A DNA stretch of 64,000 nt from assembly GCF_011058215.1 (NCBI RefSeq), contig NZ_JAALFG010000005.1, positions 93,962 through 157,961 on the forward strand, read 5' to 3'. Shown here piece by piece: positions 37,989 through 47,963 of the stretch. The position numbers and the translations under genes were made by a program. Under the pieces are notes generated by a model. It searched no databases and was not told the DNA's origin. It was given only the letters and a program-made list of their open reading frames with translations. The DNA is from Devosia aurantiaca (lineage in GTDB: Bacteria; Pseudomonadota; Alphaproteobacteria; Rhizobiales; Devosiaceae). The first letter of the stretch is position 1. Each line of letters begins with the position of its first letter.

Positions 37989-38516
37989 TCACGATTTTAT
38001 GGGCGCCAGTAGCTCGTCCGCCCTCTCAATGTTGGGCGCCTCGCCATCAGCCGACAGCGCCATCGCCACGGTCCAATGCAGCACGGCAAAAAGCGGATCG
38101 TCGGAAACGAAATATTCGACGGCGTAGAACATCTGGCGCAGCTTGGCATTGCCATGCCCGTTCAGCACCGCCTCGAGCTTGCCGACCTCGTCGATCCCGG
38201 CGTCTGGGTCGAATTCCATCCGGCTGATGAAGGTAGAACGATAGACCTGATAGGGCTCCACGATGATCGGCGCATCGTCGAGGGTCAGCACTTCTCGCGG
38301 ACGGCCGTTGTGATCTTCGAGCGACCGAGCCGTCACGACCTTTCCGGCCGGCACCTCGCCTTGCCCGACCCGATAGAGCCCAAAGGTGCGTAGACGCTGC
38401 CAACTATAGGTATTGCCGGCATTGCGCGGCAGTTCCCAGGAGCCCTCGCCATTAAGCGGGCGCGGCTCGCCTTGCCAGCCGATCCACGAACCATCGTCCC
38501 CTTTGTATGCGAGCAT
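37989..38516 (-). CDS. Phage late protein, unknown
   Basis: 175 aa (MLAYKGDDGSWIGWQGEPRP...). A beta-rich N-terminus and helical C-terminus (LLAPIKS end). Last gene of the tail operon, just after the LamG-fold protein; could be a tail-fibre accessory protein or chaperone. No family signature recognised. Confidence 0.58.
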   Translation of the reverse strand: MLAYKGDDGSWIGWQGEPRPLNGEGSWELPRNAGNTYSWQRLRTFGLYRVGQGEVPAGKVVTARSLEDHNGRPREVLTLDDAPIIVEPYQVYRSTFISRMEFDPDAGIDEVGKLEAVLNGHGNAKLRQMFYAVEYFVSDDPLFAVLHWTVAMALSADGEAPNIERADELLAPIKS

Positions 38517-38527
38517 GTTCTTGCCTC

Positions 38528-39178
38528 CTAGCGGGTAGCAATGCCAGCGGTGCCGCTGGCGAGTTTGGCGATTTCATCGGCCGTCAGAACCCGGCTCCAG
38601 AGGCTGATGTCATCGAGAAGACCGCTCCAGAACGTGGTGGTGTTGTTCGCGCCGATATATGCAGTTCCGGACGGCGTGGTGATCGTGCCAACGGAGACCG
38701 AGCCGGCAGCAACGCCGTTCACGTACAGCGTCAGGTTAGCGCCGCTGTTGCCATTCTTTACAAAAGCGACATGGTACCAAGTGTTGAAGGCCAGCACCGG
38801 CGTGAAGGTGTAGTCGGCGATATTGTCTTCGGTGAAGCGAAGTCGACCGTCCGACAGAATGGCAAAGCGGGAACGATTGGTCTGTGTTCCGTTGAGGAAC
38901 AGCGTTCCGGTGGCTGCAAAGTTGATCCATGCAGCCAGGCTGAAGTTGGTCGTCATGGCCGACTGGATCGGAACCGCTATCCTGCTTGAGGATCCGTTGA
39001 AGCTGGCCGCACCCCTGATCTTGCCGGGCACGAAAGAAATGCTGGTCGGCGTGCCTGGAAAGGTGCCGTAGGCGTCCGACGCATCTGCGTCGAGCGGATA
39101 ATAGGCCAGCAGACCAACCGGCGAGATCACCGGCTTCCCGCGCTTTCGACGCTGACGAAACCAGCCCGGAAAGGTCAC
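38528..39178 (-). CDS. LamG/concanavalin-fold tail protein
   Basis: 216 aa. A laminin-G-like jelly roll fills residues ~22-205 (AYYPLDADASDAYG, AASFNGSSSRIAVP, FSLAAWINFAAT, WYHVAFVKNG, TLYVNGVAAG, YIGANN, GLLDDISLWSRVLTADEI). These domains bind carbohydrates in phage receptor-binding proteins. The start overlaps the tail-fibre stop (ATGA), so the two probably form one receptor-binding module. Confidence 0.82.
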   Translation of the reverse strand: MTFPGWFRQRRKRGKPVISPVGLLAYYPLDADASDAYGTFPGTPTSISFVPGKIRGAASFNGSSSRIAVPIQSAMTTNFSLAAWINFAATGTLFLNGTQTNRSRFAILSDGRLRFTEDNIADYTFTPVLAFNTWYHVAFVKNGNSGANLTLYVNGVAAGSVSVGTITTPSGTAYIGANNTTTFWSGLLDDISLWSRVLTADEIAKLASGTAGIATR

Positions 39179-40800
39179 GCGCCTGTCTCCGCAACGGTGT
39201 GGACCCTGACCTTGCCGCTACGAACGACACCCGAAATGAGGTATACGGACCAAAGCGGCGATATGGGCACACCGCCAACCTCGGTGAAGTCGAAAGCTGC
39301 CGTGTCATAGGTGTGGGCAAAGTTGCCGGTGAAGACGATCGTCAGCGGCAGGCCGTTTTTGAGATTGCTTGCAGTGATGGTCCGCGCGGCCGTCGCAGTC
39401 GCTGTCTGGTTCACTCCAGCAGCCTGGTCGAACGTCATTGTTGAAGCATCAGCTGGGCCCGCCACCCATGCCATTGCCGCCTGGGCGACGTCGGGCGCTA
39501 TGGCGCGATCAGCGAGGCCGCTTCGAACCTCGCCGGCGGTTGCCTGCTCGATGATACCCGCAGCCGTGGCCGAACTGAGCGAGATCAGCGCCATCAGGGC
39601 GCCCTGGCTCGCCAGTGTCAGAAGCGCACGGCCATAGGTCGTGGTGATCAGTGCCGCGATCGCTGTAAGGTCAGTGTCCGCGGGCTGCAGATCGGCGATG
39701 GCGACGCTCGCTTGCTCCAGCTGCTTGCCGGTCGCATTGGAGAAAACGGCGATCCGCCCGCTGATCGATGAAGCTGGGCCTTTGACGTCGCCGTCGCCGG
39801 AGCCGGCATTGCCCGTGCGCGTGAACTGGAAGCTGACGGGCTGGCCATTGCCAAACGCTGTCGCCCCGGAATGACCTGTGACCCCGACCTTGAAGTATCC
39901 TGACGCGGCGACGGCTGAGACCACGGAGAAGATCGCCTGGGCATTGTCGGAGACACGCGTCAGCACAATCTCCCCCTTGATCGGGCTGGTGCTGTCGTCG
40001 AGCCGGTCGAGGAAGTTGACCAGGGACGAACCGGCGCGATTGACGTTGTCGACGTAGAGAAAGGCGGCCGCGGAGAGATCAGCGTTGCTGGCTTTGACAA
40101 TACCATCAGTCGGATCGCTGTCGGCGGTGTTCGTCGACCAGATGAGCAGGATGCCAGGATCTCGGCCATCGATGCCGGCCGCACCCTGCCCGCCTGCAGC
40201 GCCGCGCGGCAAGGTGAGGTTGAGTTTGCCGCCCTGGGCCGTCGGCGTGATGCTGAAGCTGGCATCGCTCCCCGCAGGCCCGGTTGTCGTGGTACCGGCT
40301 TCGAACGCGAATACAGGGCCGGTCATATAGGCCGGATCGGTCCAGTCGCCCGACGTCGCCGACTTCTTGGCAAAGATCGCCGAGCGACCGGCATTGGCCG
40401 CACCGAACGTGTTGCCGACATCGGCAACGAGCACGGCAAACAACGCGCCCTCGGCGTTATAGGCCGCTCGATCTGCCATGGTGCTAACCATGACGTCGTA
40501 CCGGGCGCCGTTGATCGCATCCTCGATGTCGAGCTGGCCGGCGGTACCGATACCGACATAGCGCCAGATTTGCTCGAAAGCGCCGACCGACGCTTTGACG
40601 CGATAAGCGCCGCCGGCGACGTGGAAGAAGACTGTGGCCTCTGCTGCCGTGAAGGGATTGCCCAAGGCCGCCGTGCCATTCGCATCCGAGAACAGCGCCA
40701 CAAGCGAATTGTCGCTTTCCCGCCGCACCTCGACCTGCGCTCCAGCCACGGCGTTGCCGTTGCCGTCCTGCACGAGGCCGGTCCATCTTGCTAAAGCCAT
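39175..40800 (-). CDS. Tail fibre-like protein
   Basis: 541 aa. The N-terminal beta domain resembles a carboxypeptidase-regulatory fold (GLVQDGNGNAVAGAQVEVRRES). A short collagen-like stretch (GPAGSDASF; PRGAAGGQGAAGIDGRDPG) and repeated small-residue strands follow. The end is a compact beta region (TFDQAAGVNQTATATAARTI, IVFTGNFAHTYD). Modular architecture is typical of siphovirus fibres. Located between the baseplate hub and the LamG protein. Confidence 0.75.
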   Translation of the reverse strand: MALARWTGLVQDGNGNAVAGAQVEVRRESDNSLVALFSDANGTAALGNPFTAAEATVFFHVAGGAYRVKASVGAFEQIWRYVGIGTAGQLDIEDAINGARYDVMVSTMADRAAYNAEGALFAVLVADVGNTFGAANAGRSAIFAKKSATSGDWTDPAYMTGPVFAFEAGTTTTGPAGSDASFSITPTAQGGKLNLTLPRGAAGGQGAAGIDGRDPGILLIWSTNTADSDPTDGIVKASNADLSAAAFLYVDNVNRAGSSLVNFLDRLDDSTSPIKGEIVLTRVSDNAQAIFSVVSAVAASGYFKVGVTGHSGATAFGNGQPVSFQFTRTGNAGSGDGDVKGPASSISGRIAVFSNATGKQLEQASVAIADLQPADTDLTAIAALITTTYGRALLTLASQGALMALISLSSATAAGIIEQATAGEVRSGLADRAIAPDVAQAAMAWVAGPADASTMTFDQAAGVNQTATATAARTITASNLKNGLPLTIVFTGNFAHTYDTAAFDFTEVGGVPISPLWSVYLISGVVRSGKVRVHTVAETGA

Positions 40801-40812
40801 TGCTGTTTCCTG

Positions 40813-43117
40813 CTAGTTGATCAGACGACCGCGAAGGGTGTTGGTCGGGCCGGTCTTGGTCGAATACGAGTTACCGTCGATGGCAGCACCCGCGCCGCCG
40901 CCGTTGCCGCCGCTCAGTGTCGGATTGGTGCCGGTGCCGCCGCGATCACCTGCATTGCCGGGATTGCCGCCGCTGCGACCACCGCCAGCTTCGCCCCCGC
41001 CGCTGCCGCCACTACCGCCACCGGTGGCAGAGCCCCCTCGACCAGGGTTGTTACCGCTACCGCCAGCGCCTGCAGCCACACCAGCCCCGCCGCCGCCCCC
41101 GCCGCCGCGACCACCACCTGAGATGCTGCCAGATGGTCCGCCAGCACCACCGCCGCCCCCGCCGCCACCGCCCCAGAGTGACGCACCTTCAAAGAGCTCC
41201 AATTTAAAGGCATGACGAGCGTAAAGTGCCGTGCCGCCAGCACTACCGTTACCACCGCCACTACCCGCACTGCCGCCCTTACCGCCGGCACCGCCTTTAC
41301 CCCGGATGCCGCCGCGTAAGCGGATGGTCAGGTTCGCAAAAGCTGGCCAGTCGCCCAGGACAAAGGCCGCAAGAGACGTAGAATTTGACCCGACAAGCAC
41401 GCCGGGATTGATGATGCAGATAATCTCATCGTCGACAGTCGGCGCCGGGTAGAGCCGATCGTAAGAGGCACGCCAGTTGAAGTTCTGAACGTTGGAATTG
41501 ATGATGATCGTGCGGTCGCCGAGGTCGATCGGCTCACCGACAAAGCGAAGCTCGGGCGCCTCTATCAGAAAGCCACTCTCCTGCGGCGTGATCCGGGTGA
41601 TCTGAGAGGGTATGACTGCCGGCGCTCCGGTGTCGGTCTGCATCGGCTGGGCCATGACATTGCAGCCCATTCCAAGCTCGGGCAAAGGCTCCACACCGCG
41701 AAAGGTTTGAAACGTCATCAGCCGCGGCGGGAAACGGTATTGGCCGAGCACGATGTCCCCTGCCCGCTGTGCCACCTGCCGGCCGAACTCTGGAATGAAC
41801 CGGGCATAGATTTTCTTGACCGCCGGCTGGCCGTAATCGGCCTCTGCCAACAGGTCGCCGGAGACATGCAAGGAGCGATAGTTGGTCGGGTCGTCAGCTT
41901 TGGTCAGCGGATTGACCAGCCCATAATATACCCACACCTGCGACAGGCGCTTCTCGTGCTGGTCCTTGATCCGCATCGAGCGCGACAGGATGTTCTGGTC
42001 ATCGAAGAGCGCAGCGTCAGACAAGATCGGCCGCAGAACGCGCATGCGCATCTGTCGGTGCAGATCGTCCCACCAGACCGCCAGCGCAGCTTGCTGGACG
42101 AGTTCGGACGCAAGCTTGTTGACCCCTGTCGGCTCCGGGATCAACGCGCTATACAGCACGCCCAGGAAGGCGCTCGCCTCCTCCTGCCAGTCGTTCAGAT
42201 CGATATAAGCAGCCGGCACGCCGGCATATGTCACGAACAGATCGCGCAGGATCGTCGCCGGGCTCTGGCCAACATATTCGAGGCACAACTGCACGCGGTC
42301 CTGAGATTTGTGCGCTACGGCCGCGGTGTTGTAGCGGGCTCGGGTGAGCGTAAGCACGTCGCCCGATCGGGTGAAGGCGCAGATCTCCTTGCCGCCGATG
42401 CTGACATAGCCCGAGGCGGGATATTCGAGGTTGCCGATGCCCACCGGCAGGAGCGTGACGGATGTCGTGCCGGAGCCGATATCTGCTGTCAGGTAGCCAC
42501 GCGAAGGCTTCGGCGCCTGGGCCCGTTCGTCGTCTGCCAGCTTGAGCGCGTCCTTGGCGACGATGGTGAACCGCCCTTCGGGGCTTGGCCCATCGAAGCT
42601 TTCCATGACGAAGTGGCGCGTCTCCATCTCCTCGAGCGGCTGCCCGAGCTCGCCGCGAATAAGCCGGATCGCCCTGCCGCGAAGAAACGGGTGGCGTGAC
42701 CGGAACTTCCCCAGAACTTACCCTGCTTGAACGGGTCGTAAGGGCGCTCGGCCACATACTTGTCGAAGCCGATGCCTGTGTCAGGCCAGCGGAAGTCGGA
42801 GAATGTCACCGACAGCGAGGCCCGCGTACCAAGGTTCTCCCCAGCGACACCGTCGGCGGCGAGAAGTTCTCCGCCTCGATCGCAGGGATGGCCTCAATGC
42901 CGCTTTCGGCCAGATAGGCTGTGCCTTTAGCAAAACGCAGCGTGACCGGCTGGTTCAAGAAAGCTTCGCGGACTTGGCACGTGGCTGGCGTGTTAAAGCA
43001 CTTGTGGTCGCCGGTCGGACTGGCGCCGCTCATGGTTGCCGGGCACGCGCCTTCGCCATAGCGCAAGGAGCAATAGTCGAGGTCGACCTCGACGAAGGTC
43101 AGGAGCTTCTTGGTCAT
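40813..43117 (-). CDS. Baseplate/tail-tip protein with glycine-rich C-terminus (two frameshifts)
   Basis: Three frames join into one ~767-aa protein. The N-terminus (MTKKLLTFVEVDLDYCSLRYG, then GDHKCFNTPATCQ) is typical of this tail-protein family. A first break at 42831-42836 leads to SVTFSDFRWPDTGIGFDKYV. A second near 42706 leads to RAIRLIRGELGQPLEEMETR and the body (VQLCLEYVGQSPATILRDLFV; YGLVNPLTKADDPTNY). The last ~180 residues are glycine-rich, like polyglycine-sandwich phage adhesins. Each break is repaired by one base. Confidence 0.75.
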
Positions 43118-43947
43118 ATCGCCAGCGCATCGAAGGAAAAGTCGAGATTGACGAAGACGCCGCGCGCCAACATCAGCGTCTCTGGTCGAATGTCGGACGT
43201 TGTCCAGGCGTAGGATGCTTCGTCAGGGTAAAGGTCGGGCATCCACGCAAAGAAGAACGGCGCGCCACGAGCCACGCGCACGAAGTCCAGCATGTTGGCA
43301 TCGAACCAGTGCTTGCTGATGAACTTGAAGGACACGCCCGAGCTGAGTGCCTGGCGCGTCACCAGCCGGCCAAGATAGTCCCCGCTTTCGGCCAGGCCCG
43401 TTACGATGTCGTCGCTCGACGCTAGATGCGCCGGCACATGGCCCTCCTGCAGGCCGCGCGGCATCTGCAGCAACCGCCCGACATGCATCACCGCCAAGCG
43501 CGGCGGAACACCATTGGGCACGATGCGCAGCCGCACTCCTCCAACCGGTTGCCGCTCGAAACGAAGGATCGTCGGCTGGTCGTTGGGGAGCAACCGCTCT
43601 TCCGACACGGTCTGCCATGCTGACGTCGTCCCTATCGGCAAGGCCTGAACCTCGACCGTGGCGCCCGTCGATCCGAAGTTGTGCCGTGCAAGCCCAACGT
43701 AATCGACGCCATCACCATCCTGCACATCGATCGTGATGTACTGAACTGTGGACTGGGTCGACTGCCACCGGGCCGCGGTAGACGGGTTTGCAAGATTGGT
43801 GGCGGGATACGCCTCGTTCTCGTAGCTCGCAGAGACGTTGTTGATGGTGATCAGGTTGTGCCAGCCGATGACAGGGAAGTTCCCGTTCTCATCCTCGTCC
43901 CAAGGGTCGAAGGTGAGGACGAGATTGCGCGATAGATACAACGGCAT
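43114..43947 (-). CDS. Baseplate protein with discoidin-like domain
   Basis: 277 aa. Strands such as ISVSASYENEAYPATNLANP-like and WQSTQSTVQYITIDVQDG, then DYVGLARHNFGSTGATVEV, suggest an F5/8-discoidin-type carbohydrate fold in the N-terminal half. It starts at MPLYLSRNLVLTFDPWDE four bases from the tape-measure stop and overlaps the next gene (ATGA). Likely connects tape measure end and tip. Confidence 0.68.
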   Translation of the reverse strand: MPLYLSRNLVLTFDPWDEDENGNFPVIGWHNLITINNVSASYENEAYPATNLANPSTAARWQSTQSTVQYITIDVQDGDGVDYVGLARHNFGSTGATVEVQALPIGTTSAWQTVSEERLLPNDQPTILRFERQPVGGVRLRIVPNGVPPRLAVMHVGRLLQMPRGLQEGHVPAHLASSDDIVTGLAESGDYLGRLVTRQALSSGVSFKFISKHWFDANMLDFVRVARGAPFFFAWMPDLYPDEASYAWTTSDIRPETLMLARGVFVNLDFSFDALAI

Positions 43948-43950
43948 CGG

Positions 43951-46070
43951 TCAGGGCCTCGTAAGAATGATCTGATGCCCATCGGATTGCAGATCGAGCA
44001 GCTTGCCGATCAGCTCCTCCACTTGTTGGGTGGGGTGATAGTCGCCCTGCAGGGTGATCGCGACGGCAGTCGACGTCTTTGCCTGCCCACTGCCCTGCCC
44101 CACGGAAGGAGCCGACGCACCGACGGTTGGTCGGGAGCCGCTGCCCTTCTTCGCAGACATGATGGTGCTGATCTGCGCGATGCCTGCAGCGGCCACCGCA
44201 GCGGCGCCTGCAAAGCCCAGAATGCCGCCCTGCGCCAGAGCCTTGGTGATACCCTCGGCAGTGTTGATCACCGCAGCTGCCACAGCGAAGGCCTTCGACG
44301 CGCCAAGGTTGTCCTCGCCGAAGTTCTCCATGATCGTGCTGAGCGAACCGAAAATGCCGGCCGCATGTCCCACCAGGCCGGAGCGGATGCGCGCCTCGTC
44401 TTCAACCTGCCGTTGCGTGATCTGCGACATGCGATCGGAATGCTGCTGATGGGCAGCCTCCATCATCGCGTCATACTCGGCTTTGAGGATCATGCCCTGA
44501 TCGTAGAAGGCCTGGATTTGCTCAAGACGCTTTTCGTGGCTGGCGATCTCGGCCTGCTCTTCGGTCATCAGCGCCGTGCGCATGGCCTCCAGAGCGGTCG
44601 CCATCTGGTCGCGAACCGCGCCGCCCGCCCCGCCGGCCGCAACGCCAGTATTCGTCACGGTGTCGTTAAGAGCAGTCAGCGCGAGATTTGTCGTCTCAGC
44701 CTGAACGCCAACACCTTCCACTGCCTTGCCGAGTTCGCCGAGATAGTTGTGGCTGAAGCCTTCGGTGAAGGCCGACTGCACCACTCCACCAAGCTCCGCT
44801 AGAGCGCCCGAGGGCTCTCTGATGAAGCCCGTCAAATTGGCGTCCTGCAGGCCCTCCATCCCAGGAATCTTCCGAAGTGCACCTATGATCCCATTGACGC
44901 CGCTTTGAACAATCTCGATCGAGCCGTTCATTGCTAGGGTGAAGATATCCCCGAAAGCCGCTGGCAGCATGCCCTAAGCCGCCGTTACCGCTTTAAATGC
45001 ACCGACGAAGAGTCCGATTGTGTTGTTCGCCGCACCTTGAACTATGCCGACGAAGTCGACACCAATGAGTTGTTTAATTTCGTCGCGGAATACAATCGCC
45101 GCTGTAACGGCTGCCGCCAGAGCGGTCACCAGGAGGCCAATGGGATTAGCCGCCGCAGCTTTGCCGACAGCAATGAAGGCGGCCTGAGCCGATGCCCCAA
45201 ACGCAACGGCGGCGCCCGACATCGCTGCCCAAACAGTCGGCCCAAGCGCAACCGCTATGGCCGAGCCAACAACTGCTGCCGACTTCGCAAGAACACCCAT
45301 GTTGGCAGTTACAAAGTCGAGCGCCCCAGCCACGGCGATCAGCCCCATCTCCATGCCGGCGTTTACGCCGAGGCCGGTTGCTACAGCTTCGAAGAACCCC
45401 TCAAGAGCCATCGTGGCGTTGGCCTGAGCTTTCGTTAGGCCGGTGAAACCAGCCTCAGCCACCCCCGCAACCTGCTCCTGCAGCGTGTCGAGGATGACCC
45501 CTTGGGCGCCGAGGAGATCGTTCGACTTCATGAAGCCGGCGATCATTTCCTTTTGCTGATCGGTGAAAGTGATGCCGCGCTTGGTGAGCATGGCAAGACC
45601 CTTTTCCGGGTCCGCCAGGGCGCGTGCCAAGCCCTCGACGTTCTGCTTTAGGTCTCCGCCCCAGGCCGCAGACATGTCGTCAGCCAACTCGATGGCTTCG
45701 AAGAATACCTGGCGGTTGAAGCCGAAGGTGGCTAGATTGGTAGACACCGCCATGATTTCTTCGGCAGCTCGTCCGGTTGACCGTTCAAGCCGATCGGCAA
45801 AGGCAGCCACCTCAGACCCGCTGGTCTTGGCAGTGTTTCCAACATTGGTTAAAGCCTGGTCCAGCTGGGCCGTAAGCTTCCGCATCTCCTCCATGCGGCC
45901 GACGCCTGCCCTACGCCCGTCGCCACGCCAGCAAACAAAGCGACGCCGCCCAGTGCGGTAAACGCCTTGGTCAGCCCGCCCAATGCGCCCTTGGCCCTGT
46001 TCATGCCCTGCTCAAACTCAGCAGAATTCAGGCCTAGATCGACTCGAAGGGCGCCGATGACAGCCGCCAT
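43951..46070 (-). CDS. Tail tape measure protein (frameshift plus in-frame amber)
   Basis: Sets tail length and helps DNA pass the membrane. It starts at MAAVIGALRVDLGLNSAEFEQGM after a GGGGGAG ribosome site. One base lost near 45898 separates this from MEEMRKLTAQLDQALTNVGN. At 44974-44976 an in-frame TAG sits between VTAA and GMLPAAFGDIFTLAMNG without change of frame. Hydrophobic segments (GVLAKSAAVVGSAIAVALGP; GFAGAAAVAAAGIAQISTIM) are normal for the family. About 705 aa if both are bypassed. Confidence 0.85.
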
Positions 46071-46121
46071 TGTTGACTCCCCCATAATCCGATGTCACCC
46101 ATTTCGGCTTTGGGAGGCGAA

Positions 46122-46532
46122 ATGAGACGGTTTGCGTGCAGTGTTTTCGTTTTGATAATGAGCTCAGCCGCCGCGTTGGCTTCGGAGTGTCAGCAAGGAT
46201 CGGCCACGCCCCTGAAGCTCATTTCATGGACGGCCGAAAATCGAGAAACGCCGTTGGGGACAGCCACCGATATCGGGATCAAGATTGGGAACTCGACAGA
46301 CGTCGAGTACCGCCTTCTCACTACGTCGGTGTTCATAGACGACGCGCTTGGAAACCATATTGGTGGCTGGACAGTGCCAACTAATGGCCAAATCAAAGCC
46401 CGCGATCAGTTCAAGCTTGAGCTTACTTCTTTCGGGATCACCAATCTGCCCTCGCTCACTGCTACGGACGTGGCGATAACGATCTGTGCAGAGTCGGCGA
46501 TTACGGCTGATGGCGAGAAAGTCGAGTTTTAG
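46122..46532 (+). CDS. Small exported protein (moron within tail operon)
   Basis: 136 aa with signal peptide (MRRFACSVFVLIMSSAAALASE) and strong ribosome site GGGAGGCGAA. Beta-rich mature part with two Cys (SECQQG; AITICAES). It is antisense to the tail genes, between tape measure and chaperone, so it needs its own promoter. Lysogenic conversion or superinfection exclusion is possible; no family recognised. Confidence 0.62.
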   Translation: MRRFACSVFVLIMSSAAALASECQQGSATPLKLISWTAENRETPLGTATDIGIKIGNSTDVEYRLLTTSVFIDDALGNHIGGWTVPTNGQIKARDQFKLELTSFGITNLPSLTATDVAITICAESAITADGEKVEF

Positions 46533-46843
46533 TGCACCGACTTCGAAGCCCAGGCTGACATGGCGGCAAAGTCGTCTTGCCAGTCTCGATTATGCGCGGG
46601 CGCACCCTTCTTGGCTTTGATTTGCAGCCTGTCGAGCTTCGTGAAGCGTTCGGGTTTTGGTGGGTGATAGCTGGTGAGGAATGCCGTTTGATGCGCCAGC
46701 CAGGCGCGGTCATTGTGGGCCCGGCGATCCCGTTCCGCGCAGGCGTCAAGCACCAGCAGGATTGTGCGCGGCGTCTCCCGCCAGAACGCCGAAGGGTCTT
46801 GGCCTGCCTCGACCCATTGCGATAGCAGGCCGAGAGGATCTAG
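46529..46843 (-). CDS. Second frame of the tail assembly chaperone (T-like)
   Basis: Open frame LDPLGLLSQWVEAGQDPSAFWRETPR..., then AHNDRAWLAHQTAFLTSYHPPKPERF and a basic tail. The first plausible own start is a GTG at 46753. The open frame reaches back across the stop of the upstream chaperone gene in the -1 frame. It may therefore be made as a G-T type fusion by frameshifting, or belong to one gene broken by the same kind of base loss as elsewhere. Confidence 0.58.
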   Translation of the reverse strand, partial: LDPLGLLSQWVEAGQDPSAFWRETPRTILLVLDACAERDRRAHNDRAWLAHQTAFLTSYHPPKPERFTKLDRLQIKAKKGAPAHNRDWQDDFAAMSAWASKSVH

Positions 46844-47205
46844 CCCCGCGGCGCCTTGCGAGGGTTTGGCTTGGTGCCCGCCTTGGCCTGCGGAAAGGCA
46901 AGATGGATGGCCTTGATGATGGCCTCCATGACGATCGGCAGTCCTGCCTCCCCCGCGATGACGCCGGCCCGCTTTAGGTCAATATCGGGGTGATGATCCT
47001 GCAGAGCCCCCCACACCAGCATGCGGATAGTCGTAATCCGCAGCCCCTTTGGATCGGCCTGCGCTGCCTGGAGGTCGCCAATGACTTCTAGCAGCGGGCG
47101 TCCGAAGGCGTCTTCCAGTTCGCACATGGCGTTGAGGGAAAGCGAGACCTTATAGGTCGCGTCGCCGGCGATGAGGGGCACTTCGCCCAGATGCGGATTG
47201 GCCAT
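46840..47205 (-). CDS. Tail assembly chaperone (G-like / GTA-TAC type)
   Basis: 121 aa (MANPHLGEVPLIAGDATYKVSLSLNAMCELED...). The pattern 'tail tube gene, small chaperone gene, tape measure' and the sequence KVSLSLNAMCELEDAFGRPL match phage/GTA tail assembly chaperones, which coat the tape measure before tube polymerisation. The last codons include a CGGGGC run that is a possible slip site. Confidence 0.78.
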   Translation of the reverse strand: MANPHLGEVPLIAGDATYKVSLSLNAMCELEDAFGRPLLEVIGDLQAAQADPKGLRITTIRMLVWGALQDHHPDIDLKRAGVIAGEAGLPIVMEAIIKAIHLAFPQAKAGTKPNPRKAPRG

Positions 47206-47909
47206 CAGGTTGCCGCCACCACGTCTGCCGTTTCGGCGGTCGTGACCACCGTTTCGAAGTCGTCATTGCCGCCTGTCACCACCGCAGTGATCGGCTTGCC
47301 GACATCGGCCGCCACCGGCACATAGGCGCTGCCCGTTGCACCGACGACATCAACGCCGTCCACCTGCCACTGCACCGTGGCATAGCGGGCGCCAGCCCAG
47401 ATACCCTGGTCGAGCTCCACCACCGACCCGACCTGAGGCGGCGTGGTCGAACTACGGAGAAGCGGCGCAACCAATGCGCGTGGAGCGGTGACTGGTGTCT
47501 GCAGCGGCTCGCCCGAGACTTTGAAGGACACACTTGCAGTCATGGCGTTTTCGGTTTCAGCCGTCTTCTCGTAGGACTGGCGCGATCCGGTGAACAGCAC
47601 CTGCACGCCATTGGGGAAGGTGATGCGGATGCGCTTGCGCTTGCCCTTGGCTGCGATCAGCAGCGTGTCGGAAGGCGAGCCGGGAATGTAATTCATTTCG
47701 CAGCCGAATTCGCCCGGATCGCTGAAGCCGTCGATAAACTCGCGGGTCTTGTTCGGCGACTGCATATGCGACACGTCCTGCTGATCGGTCGTGTCGGAAG
47801 GCAGCGTAAAGTTCTTCACCTCTGCCACATATTCAAAGGCGTTCGGCAATTCGAACGGCGCCAGCTCGAGCGTCGAGCCATAGCCAAGCATTGCACCGGT
47901 TTCGGTCAT
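47205..47909 (-). CDS. Major tail (tube) protein with Ig-like C-terminus
   Basis: 234 aa. The N-terminal ~140 residues form a tail-tube fold (MLGYGSTLELAPFELPNAFEYVAEV; VSHMQSPNKTREFIDGFSDPGEF; ITFPNGVQVLFTGSR). The C-terminal ~80 residues form an Ig-like add-on (VGSVVELDQGIWAGARYATVQWQVDGVDVVG; PITAVVTGGN), common surface decoration on siphovirus tubes. Stop and start of neighbours overlap by one base. Confidence 0.82.
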   Translation of the reverse strand: MTETGAMLGYGSTLELAPFELPNAFEYVAEVKNFTLPSDTTDQQDVSHMQSPNKTREFIDGFSDPGEFGCEMNYIPGSPSDTLLIAAKGKRKRIRITFPNGVQVLFTGSRQSYEKTAETENAMTASVSFKVSGEPLQTPVTAPRALVAPLLRSSTTPPQVGSVVELDQGIWAGARYATVQWQVDGVDVVGATGSAYVPVAADVGKPITAVVTGGNDDFETVVTTAETADVVAAT

Positions 47910-47963
47910 TGCTTTTCTCCAGGGTGTGAATGTTGCGCCAGCCCACGGCGCGCTTGGGCTACG

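Noticed and set aside
40817..41215. Proline-rich plus-strand ORF opposite the tail-tip gene
   Set aside because: It is the reverse complement of the glycine-rich coding region, a compositional artefact.
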